Shown here piece by piece: positions 55,501-64,000 of a stretch of 64,000 nucleotides of DNA. Positions within the stretch are counted from its first letter, which is position 1, and every line of letters begins with the position of its first letter. The notes beneath the pieces were generated by a model, which was not told where the DNA came from, did no database searches, and saw only the letters and a program-made list of their open reading frames with translations. Origin of the DNA: Apiosordaria backusii. Taxonomy: Eukaryota > Ascomycota > Sordariomycetes > Sordariales > Lasiosphaeriaceae. The translations under genes and the position numbers were made by a program. The stretch lies in the NCBI GenBank assembly GCA_030549205.1, contig JAUKTV010000006.1, forward strand, positions 700,501-764,500, written 5' to 3'.

Positions 55501-58491
55501 TAAGACCTTAAGAAGGTTTAAAATAATAGAAAATTAAAGCCTTCTTACTACTTTAACTTTATTATAGGCTAAGTATTAAAAATCTACTTCTTTTATTTAA
55601 TTTAAATTTAAAAGCCTAGTAGTAATTTTACTGGTCTTTTTTAATAATATTAAGCCTATATAACCTAACCTAATATACCATTTTAATACTACTTAAAGTA
55701 ATTTACTATAGTAGTCTATAGCAATATTAAGGATATTTTTAATAGCTTCCTTAAATATATAGCCCCCTTAAGCCTTTTCTTAATTAAATAAGCCGAAGTT
55801 ACCTAAGCTATTAAGGCCTTTTATAAGCTAACGAAGCTTTTTAATAGGTCTACCCTAATTAAATCCTCTGAAGTTAAAGTTACTTAAGCTATTAGGGCCT
55901 TTTATAGGCTAATAAAGCTCTATTTCTCTAAATATACCCCAATTATAGCCTTCCTTATAGCCAGACTTAGACCTTTTAAGCTTATAGAGCTTTACCTTTT
56001 AAATATCCAAATTAAAGCTAATAGTACTATCGCTATTTAGCTCTATAGGCCTATTATTAGGCCTTTAAAGGTTTAAATCGACCTCTAAATAGCTATCCTT
56101 TTAAAATAAAGGTCTATTAGAAAGCTTAACTATTAATTTTTACTTCTAACTAGTAACATTAAAACTTATATTATAGTAAATAATAGGCCTCTTTACCTTT
56201 TATAATTTTAAAAAGAAGCCTAAAGCCTTGAAATTAAATACTACTATTAGGGCTTTATTAAGCTTATACAGTACTTCCTTTTTAACTTAACTACTAACTT
56301 TATAGTATAGTATATTACTAAAAGGGTTAATGTTAAATTAAGGAATATATAAAGTATTTTTAAGCTTAAGCTTAATATATTTAAAAGGTTCTTTCTATAA
56401 AAGTACTGTAAATATAGTAATTTTAAAGCCTTTAAGTATTAAGGAACTTCCTTCTATATAAATTGTCCTTAATAAGCTATTATTAAGTTTATAATTAGTA
56501 AACTATATTCGATTATTAATAATATAGTTAATAAACTTAGTATTATATAAAAGGGTATCTTTTAAAGAAAGTACTATTAGGGCTTTACCTTTAATACTTT
56601 TAATACCTTTAATAGGCCTTATAAGTACTATATAAATACCTTTATTACTATCGTTACTATTAAAGTCTTTAAAGACCCTTAAAGCTAAATTATAAAAGCT
56701 TACTATATAAGTAAACAAATCTTTAGCTTTAAGCCTTTTTTTAAGGCCTTTAGGCCTTTTAAAGCCTTTTTTCTTTTTCTTTTAAAAGAAGCTACTAAAA
56801 CTACTAAAGCTACTATTACTATTACTTTTAAGCTTCTTATTTAAAAAAACCTTCTTTTTAACACCTTTATAAAGGCCTTTTCTACTTTTATAGACTATGC
56901 CTTTAACGGTAATAGAAGTTAAAATGCACTATTTTTCTAATAGGTCTACTATTAAAAAGCTTAAGTTAATAGTACCTATATTTTAGCCTAATACTTTAAT
57001 AGTCTATATAGCACTTTATTACCTTTTAACTTACTATAAAAAGCTTTTTTTTATAGCCTATAGGTATTAATTTACTTAATTTATAGTTTAAAGATCGATA
57101 TTGATTAATATAAGTTAGTTAACTATATTAAAGAATTTAGCCTTAAAATCTATTAAAAAGCCTATAAATTAATAGAAGTTTAAAAAGTAGTATTTCCTAT
57201 AAAGGTTCCTTTACTATAATTTAGCACTATAGAAATACCTTTAAATAAACAGTTTATAGACTTTAATAGGGCTTATTTACTATAAAATAGAAGCCTAAAA
57301 GCTTAAGGCTATACTATTTTAAAGTAATATTAATAGTAAGGTCTATTTAGTATTACTTTAATAGACTATTATAGTAAGGTTCTTTATAAAAATAGCTATA
57401 TCGATAGTATATAGTATAATATTTAGGCCTTATTTTTATAAATTAAAATTTTTAAAGCTTATAAGCCTTTAGTTAGTAGAAAATTCGTAGACCTTTTTAG
57501 TCATTTTAATAACTATAGTAATATAAAGGACCCTAATAGAACCACTATTAGCTTTAAGCTTTAATTAATAGGCCGCTACGGCTTTTAAATATATAGCTTT
57601 AACTATTATTAAAGAAGTAGTTACAGTAGCCTTAAGCTATTTTAAAACGCTTTAAGTTACTATTAAAAGTTTAATTTACTTTACTACTTCGGTTATAATA
57701 CCTTATAACTGTTAAATCTAGGCCTTTTACTTCTTAAATTAAACAGTAAAGGCCTATATACAGTAAGAATTTACTAATTCTTTTCCCTTAAAAGACCTCT
57801 ACTTAGGCCCTATATTTTATATTAAATCTATAGAAGGCTTAGTATACTTACCGTTTAAATGTCCTATAGAGCTTTAAAACCTTAACCTAGTATTATTTTT
57901 AACTAAGGCTTTAGTTATAGTTTATTTATATAATAAAAGGTACTAGGTCTATAGCGCTTAAAAGCCTTAAAGAATAAGCTTTATTTTATATAGTAAAGTA
58001 CTGCAATTACTAACAGTAGTAATAGCTAAAAAGGTAGCTTTACCTTTTTACTTTTTTACTTACCTTTAGGATTTATAGAACTACCTACTTAACTACAGTT
58101 AAGGTAGAAGGCTATTTTTAGCTCTTATAAGCTTATAACTTATAGGCCTTTAATACTCTATTAAGTCTAATTTTTATATACCTTATAGTATAATAAATTT
58201 AGTAGCGGGTATAAATTTAAACTTTATAGGCCTTTGGAAAACCTAATAAGGTAAGGTAAGCTTAGTATTTACTTTATAACCTTATTACGATAAGTAGGCT
58301 TTAAAATTAATGATTTTATAGCTTACTTATAGTATAGTCTACAGTAGCCTAAGCTATTATTTATAAAAGGCTTTAAGCTTAAGCTTATAAGCCTATAACC
58401 CAGTTAAGTATCTTCCAGGCTTATAACCTATTAAAATAAGTATAGCCAATTATAGACTTAAAGGCCTTATAATTAGTACTTATATACTAAC

Positions 58492-59170
58492 TGTTAAGAT
58501 AGGTGTCTCACAGGCCTATAGGTATAGACCTGTGCAGGGAACGGCGCAGAACACTGAGAGCGAAGAGGGCTTTGTCTGCAGCATACGACAGTGGCTGAGC
58601 ACTGAAGGAATATGGATTACAGGGGCGACGCCCTGCAATATATAGAAGGTAGACACTGTAACATAGGCTTGTGAGGCACTGTAAGATGTGGTGAACCAGT
58701 ATATTGAATTGACTTATTAGCTAGGAAAATATCACAGTGAACAGTCGCGAGGGACAAGACCTATTATAGGTCTTTGGCCCTGTATTGCTCTCCGAACCTC
58801 TCTCCGTTCCAGGGCCCGAATGCCCGTTGAGTCCGCTAGCTGCAGGGCCTGAATGCCCGTTGAGTCCGCTAGCTGCAGGGCCTAAATGCCCGTTGAGTCC
58901 GCTAGCTGCAGACTTTAGCCGGCCGGCCAAGTCTGACTGTTGGGTGCGCTAGCCGGAAGCCGCTACAGGGTGCAGGGCGCTAACGTTTCACCGTTGCAGT
59001 GCGCTAACCGCCCGGGGCTTCGGGCTGCTTCAGGGGTCCGAAGACCACTGTGATTGCCGTAGCAGAGTGTTGATGAGCGCTGTGATTCCGAGCCATTGGT
59101 TGTTGTTGGCCCTGTAGGTTACAGGCCAAAATACACTGTAAAGTCCACAACTAAGTGCTGTATTTCAACA
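58492..59170. mobile_element. Solo LTR of an unrelated element, inserted in Copia LTR B
   Basis: 679 bp, begins TGTTAAGATAGG and ends TATTTCAACA, flanked on both sides by the 5-bp duplication CTAAC (58487-58491 and 59171-59175). The host LTR continues without loss on the right. Base composition is far more GC-rich than the surroundings and CpA sites are kept, so it has escaped most RIP. No internal region remains, as after LTR-LTR recombination. It carries a 33-bp triplication. Confidence 0.85.
58810..58908. repeat. 33-bp tandem repeat, three units
   Basis: Units 58810-58842, 58843-58875 and 58876-58908 differ only at transition positions in CAGGGCCYRAATGCC. Lies inside the solo LTR; the minus frame reads AASGLNGHSGP repeats but is not considered a gene. 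Confidence 0.85.
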
Positions 59171-59946
59171 CTAACTTATAGTACAGTAAAAGTTATATAT
59201 ATAATACCTATAGCTTAGTACTTGGGTACTAAAATATAGTACCTTATAGGTACTATAGAATAAAAATATAGTAAGTAAACAATTATATTATAGTACTAGC
59301 CTTCTATAAATCCACTATAATAATCTCTATAGTAGGATTTATACTCGACCTCTACTATATACCTACCGACTAACGTATAGTACTTCGCACACCCTAGTAG
59401 GTAAAGAGGCCAAAGTACAGCTTAGTTAACCCCAAAGTTTACTAAACCCTATAAACCACTTACTAAGTCCTCTATAGCTCCCGACCTATAAAGCCTACAG
59501 GCCTATAATTTAATATAGTAATAATATACCTACTTAACTATAGGCCTACTAATTCTTAGCTAATTTAGCAAGCCTAGTGGTTAACTACAGGTCTTATAGG
59601 CAGCTAAGTTAGCGTAATTTACAGCTCTCTAAAAATCGACTCATGGCTATATAAAAGGGCAGCAAAATCCAATACCCTCAATATAAAGTACAGGTCATCG
59701 TAGGGTTAGGGTTAGGCCACTTATACTGTCTATAGTAGTAGGCCTTAGTAGCCTGAATATAAAATTACAGGCGGTTTAGCCTACTAGTTAGTAGGATGCA
59801 GGCCTTTGAATAGCCCTGCAGTGAAGTAAGGTGCCGGGCAAGTACTAGATAGCTAACGGGTAGGCTTTCCCACTTAAGCTTCCCCTACGTAGTATAATAG
59901 CAGCCACCTACTGTAAACTTAGGCCTCACAGGGACCTAGTTTAACA

Positions 59947-61456
59947 CCTATATACAGTAAGAATCTACTAATTCTTTCCTCCTAAAAGACCCCTACCTAG
60001 GCCTTATATTTTGCATTAAATCTATAGAAGGCTTAGTATACTTACCGTTAGAGCATCCTATAGGGCTTTAAAACCTTAGCTTAATACCGTTTTTAATTAG
60101 GGCTTTAACTGTAGTTTGCTTATATAGTAAAAAGTACTAGGTCTATAGTGCCTAAAAGCCTTAAAGAATAGGCTCTATTTTACATAGTAAATTACTATAA
60201 CTACTAGTAGTAGTAATAGTTAAGAAGGTTACTTTACCTTTTTACTTTTTTACTTACCTTGAGGATTTATAGAACTACCTACCTAACTATAATTAAAGTA
60301 AAAGGCTATTTCTAACTTTCGTAAGCTTATAGCTTATAGGCTTTCAATACCCTATTAAGCCTAATTTTTATATACCTTATAGTATAATAAATTTAGTAGC
60401 GGACGCAAATTTAAACCTTATAAGCCTCTGGAAAACCTAATAAGATAAAGTAAGCCTAGTATTTACTTTATAACCTTACCTCGATAGGTAGGCTTTAAAA
60501 TCAGTAATTTTATAGCCTACTTATAGTGCAGTCTATAGTAGCCTAAGCCGTTATTTATAAAAGGCTCTAAGCCTAAGCTTATAAGCTTATAACCTAATTA
60601 ACTATCTTCCAAACTTATAATTTATTAAAATAGGTATAGCCAATTATAAGCTTAAGGGCCTTATAATTAATACTTATATATTAACTTATAGTATAGTAAA
60701 AGTCTTATATATAATACCTATAGCATAATACTAAGGTATTAGAATACAGTACTTTATAGATACTATAGGATAGAAATATAGTAGGTAAATAATTGTATTA
60801 TAGTACTAGCCTTTTATAAATCTACTATAATAATCTCTATAGTAAGGTTTATACTTAACCTTTACTATATACCTACCGACTAATATATAGTACCTTATAT
60901 ATTTTAGTAGGCAAATAGACTAAAGTATAGTTTAATTAACCCTAAGGTTTACTAAGCTCTATAAACTATTTACTAAGCCTTCTATAGCTTTTAACTTATA
61001 AGGCCTATAGGCCTATAATTTAGTATAGTAATAATATACCTACTTAATTATAAGCCTACTAATTTTTGGCTAATTTAGCTAGCCTAGTGGTTAGCTATAG
61101 GTCTTACAGGCAGCTAAGTTAGTATAGTTTATAGCTCTTTAAAAATTGACTTATAGTTATATAAAAGGGCTGCGAAACCCGATACCTTTAATATAAAGTG
61201 TAGGTTATTGTAGGGTTAAGATTAGGCCATTTATATTGCCTATAGTAGTAGGCCTTAATAGCCTAAATATAAAATTACAGACAGTTTGGCCTACTGGTTA
61301 GTGGAATATAGGCCTTTAAATAGCCTTGCAGTGAAGTAAGGTACTGGGTAAGTGCTAGGTAGCTAACGGGTAGGCTTTCCTACTTAAGCTTCTACTACAT
61401 AGTATAATAGCAGCCACCTACTGTAAACTTAAGCCTTACAGGGACCTAGTTTAACA
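59947..61456 (-). mobile_element. Truncated Copia copy: 5' LTR plus about 690 bp of internal sequence
   Basis: 59947-60636 repeats the internal segment at about 57753-58442 (same order, diverged by transitions), followed by LTR copy C at 60637-61456 (820 bp, minus orientation, TGTTAAAC at 61456). The internal part breaks off exactly where LTR B of the first element ends, so the copy lacks most of its body. Confidence 0.78.
60637..61456 (-). repeat. Copia 5' LTR (copy C), 820 bp
   Basis: Starts TGTTAAACTAGG on the minus strand at 61456 and ends ATTGGCTA at 60637. Confidence 0.85.
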
Positions 61457-61557
61457 ATATTTAATTAATTTATATTAAAGGTTAATAAAGTAAATAAAGT
61501 TTATAATAAATCTTTTATTTATTTTTTAACTTTTTTTAATTAAATTACTATTATTAA
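61457..61557. other. 101-bp AT-only-like spacer between divergent LTRs
   Basis: Almost pure A/T sequence separating two 820-bp LTRs in inverted orientation. No flanking duplication is apparent. Confidence 0.6.
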
Positions 61558-62377
61558 TGTTAAACTAGGTCCCTGTAAGGCTTAAGTTTATAGTGAGTGG
61601 CTGCTATTATACTATATGGTGGAAGCTTAAGTTAGAAAGCCTATCCGTTAGCTACCTGGTACTTGCCCGGTACCTTACTTCACTACAGGGCTATTCAAAG
61701 GCCTGCATCCTGCTAACCAATAGGCCAAACTGCCTATAATTTTATATTCAGGCTATTAAGGCTTACTACTATAGGCAGTATAAGTAGCCTGACCCTAACT
61801 CTATGTTAACCTATACTTTAGGTTAGGGGTGCTCAGTTTTATAGCTCTTTTATATAGCTATAAGTCGATTTTTAAATAGCTATAAACCATACTAACTTAA
61901 CTACCTATAAGACCTATAGCTAACCACTAGGCTAGCTAAATTAGCTAAGAATTGGTAGGCCTATAGTTAAGTAGATATATTATTACTATATTAAATTATA
62001 GGCCTATAAGCCCTATAAGTTGGAAGCTATAGAGGGTTTAATAAGTAGTTTATAGGATTTAGCAAACCTTAAGGTTAACCAAATTATACTTTAGCCTATT
62101 TACCTACTAAGGTATATAAAGCACTGTATATTAGTCGGTAGGTATATAGTAAAGGTTAAGTATAAACCTTACTATAAAGATTATTACAGTAGATTTATAG
62201 AAGGCTAACATTATAATATAATTATTTACCTACTATATTTCTATCCTACAGTACTTATAAAATACTATATTCTAATATCCTAATACTAAGCTATAGATAT
62301 TATATATAAAACTTCTATTATACTATAAGCTAGTATATAAGTATTAATTATAAAGCCCTTAAGCCTATAATTGACTA
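61558..62377 (+). repeat. Copia 5' LTR (copy D), 820 bp
   Basis: Plus-oriented LTR, inverted relative to copies A, B and C, identical in length. Confidence 0.85.
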
Positions 62378-64000
62378 TACCTATCCTAATAAATTATAAG
62401 CTTAAAAGATACTTAACTGGATTATAGGCTTATAAACTTAGGCTTAAAGCTCTCTATAAATAACAGCTTAGACTACTATAGACTGCACTATAAGTAGGTT
62501 ATAAAATTACTAATTTTAAAGCTTACTTATTAAAGTAAGATTTTAAAGTAAATAGTAGGCTTGCCTTACCTTATTAGGTTTTCTAAAGGCCTATAAGGTT
62601 TAAATTTACGGCTACTATTAAATTTATTATACTATAAGGTATATAAAAATTAGACCTAATAGGGTATTAAAGGCCTATAAACTATACGCTTATAAAAGCT
62701 AAAAATAGCCTTCTACTTTAACTGTAACTAAGTAAATAGTTCTATAAATCTTAAAGGCAGGTAAAAAGGTAAAAAAGTAAAGTAACCTTTTTAACTACTA
62801 TTACTATTAGTAGTTACAGTAATTTACTATATAAAATAGAGTCTATTCTTTAAGGCTCTTAAATACTGTAGACCTAGCCCTTTTACTATATAAGTAAACT
62901 ATAGCTAAAGCCTTAGTTAAAAATAGTACTAGGCTAAGGTCTTAAAGCCCTATAGAATATTCTAATGGTAAGTATATTAAGCCCCTTATAAATTTAATGT
63001 AAAATACTAAACCTAAGTAAGGGTCTTTTAAGGAAGAAAAATCAGTAGATTCTTATTATATATAGGCCTTTACTATTTAACTAAAGAAGCAAAAAGCTTA
63101 GATTTAATTGTTATAAGGTACTATAACTAAAGTAGTAAAGTAAATTAAGCTTTTAATAGTAGCTTAGAGTACTTTAAAATAGCTTAAAGCTACTATAACC
63201 GTACCTCCAATAGTAACTAAAGCTATATACTTAAAAGCTACAGTAGCTTACTAACTAAGGTTTAAAGCTAATAGTAGTTTTATTAAAGTCTTTTATGTCA
63301 CTATAGCTATTAAAATGACTAAAAAGGTCTATAAATTTCTTACTAACTAAAGACTTATAGGCCCTGAGAATTTCGATTTATAGAAATAAGGCCTAAATAT
63401 TATACTATATATTATCGATATAGCTACTTTTATAGAGGATCCTACTATAGTAGTTTACTAAAGTAATACTAAATAGGCCTTACTATTAATGTTATTTTAA
63501 AATAGTATAGCCTTAAGCCCCTAGGCTTTTATTTTATAGCAAACAAGCTCTATTAAAGCCTATAAACTGCTTATTTAAAGGTATTCCTATAACGCTAAAT
63601 TACAGTAAGAGAACTTTTATAAAAAATACTACTTCTTAAATTTCTACTAATTTATAAGCTCTTTAACGGACTTTAACGTTAAGTTCTTTAATATAGTTAG
63701 CTAGCTTATATTAGCCGGTATCGATTTTCAAACTATAAATTAAGTAAATCAATATTTATAGGCTATAAAAAAAAGCTTCTTATAGTAAACTAAGAGGTAA
63801 TAGAATGCTATATAGACTATTAAAGTACTAAGTTAAAATATAAATGCTATTAACTTAAACTTCTTAATAGTAGACTTATTAAAAGAACAGTATATTCTAG
63901 CCTTTACTATTACTAAAGGCATAGCCTATAAAAGTAAAAAAGGCCTTTATAAAGGCATTAAGAAGAAGGTTTTTTTAAATAAGAAGCTTAAAAGTAATAG
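61558..64000 (+). mobile_element. Copia copy on plus strand, cut by window end
   Basis: 5' LTR copy D at 61558-62377 (820 bp, TGTTAAACTAGG start), then the leader (TACCTATCCTAATAAATTAT) and gag-side internal sequence that is the inverted counterpart of 56.9-58.44 kb. Stops in all frames; RIP-degraded. The remainder lies beyond 64000. Confidence 0.8.

Larger units (their letters stand above)
51672..59946 (-). mobile_element. Full-length, RIP-inactivated Ty1/Copia retrotransposon with nested solo LTR
   Basis: Flanked by matching 820-bp LTRs (51672-52491 and 58443-59946 after removing the nested insert). The coding strand is minus: a purine tract lies against the left LTR, and reverse-transcriptase motifs read leftward. 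Recognisable pieces: VIKGF then a stop then KEGLDF and KTFAF near 54147-54092 (degenerate ETFAPV region); EIE, stop, ID at 54039-54022 before KAF (the EIxQMDVxTAFL motif with CAG changed to TAG); and the polymerase box as YINN at 53721-53710 instead of YxDD. A protease/GAG-pre-like frame lies at 56718-56503. Order gag, protease, integrase, RT/RNase H is as in Copia. Internal length about 5.95 kb. Many stops; no product expected. Confidence 0.85.
58443..59946 (-). repeat. Copia 5' LTR (copy B), split by a solo LTR
   Basis: Element-orientation start at 59946 (TGTTAAACTAGG) and end at 58443. Total 1504 bp minus the 679-bp insert and one 5-bp target duplicate leaves exactly 820 bp, equal to the other copies. 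Confidence 0.85.

Noticed and set aside
58721..58930. 69-codon minus frame in the solo LTR
   Set aside because: Product of the 33-bp triplication inside an LTR, not a gene.
50840..64000. A CRISPR-like or centromeric satellite array in the AT-rich end
   Set aside because: Repeats are explained by four 820-bp Copia LTRs, internal copies and one solo LTR; no regular spacer-repeat pattern.

Overview
The window looks like nuclear DNA of a filamentous ascomycete, most likely a sordariomycete near the Sordariales. Genes carry 0-3 short introns (about 43-111 nt) with GTRNGT-type donors, CTNAC-type branch sites and YAG acceptors. The families present (Pth11-like receptor, DUF4360, dynamin-like GTPase, small secreted Cys-rich proteins, GMC oxidoreductase, PLL-type lectin) are typical of such fungi. 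A repeat-rich right end shows the C-to-T signature of repeat-induced point mutation (RIP). No tRNA, rRNA or CRISPR array was recognised.

Left part, 1-50.85 kb: ordinary-composition gene space on both strands. In order: Mia40 (cut by the window edge), a Lys/Pro/Ala-rich protein, a lipase-TPR protein with the outline of a fungal NLR but no NTPase, a possible small membrane protein, a RING-finger protein, a cytochrome P450, a quinone-oxidoreductase-like MDR enzyme, a secreted Cys-rich protein, a frameshifted ankyrin gene, a C2H2-type protein, a trypsin-like protease fragment, a conserved-looking unknown, a dynamin-like GTPase, a second small secreted protein, a GMC oxidoreductase, a secreted seven-bladed propeller lectin, an F-box protein, a Pth11-like receptor, a large low-complexity protein, two unknowns, a frameshifted DUF4360 gene, a Rossmann-fold protein, an unresolved or decayed gene, a tail-anchored coiled-coil protein and an alpha/beta hydrolase. 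These do not form one pathway. Several (lipase-TPR, ankyrin, dynamin-like, F-box, RING, secreted proteins, lectin, receptor) belong to fast-evolving self/non-self, stress or surface-interaction families, so the region resembles a variable accessory tract beside heterochromatin.

Right part, 50.86-64 kb: an abrupt switch to AT-rich, TpA-rich DNA without intact genes. At its edge is a 434-bp element with 27-bp terminal inverted repeats and a TA target duplication. Then comes a full-length but dead Copia element on the minus strand (820-bp LTRs at both ends, stop codons and an Asp-to-Asn-altered YxDD box), a second truncated copy abutting it, and a third copy on the plus strand running off the window. 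The last two 5' LTRs face away from each other across a 101-bp spacer. A 679-bp GC-richer solo LTR of a different family, with a perfect 5-bp target duplication, sits inside one of the 820-bp LTRs and appears to have arrived after RIP.

All gene models are hand-spliced from sequence and none has transcript support. Each reported multi-exon model keeps its reading frame across the stated exon joins, except the two genes flagged as frameshifted and the unresolved middle of the 47.6-48.8 kb gene.
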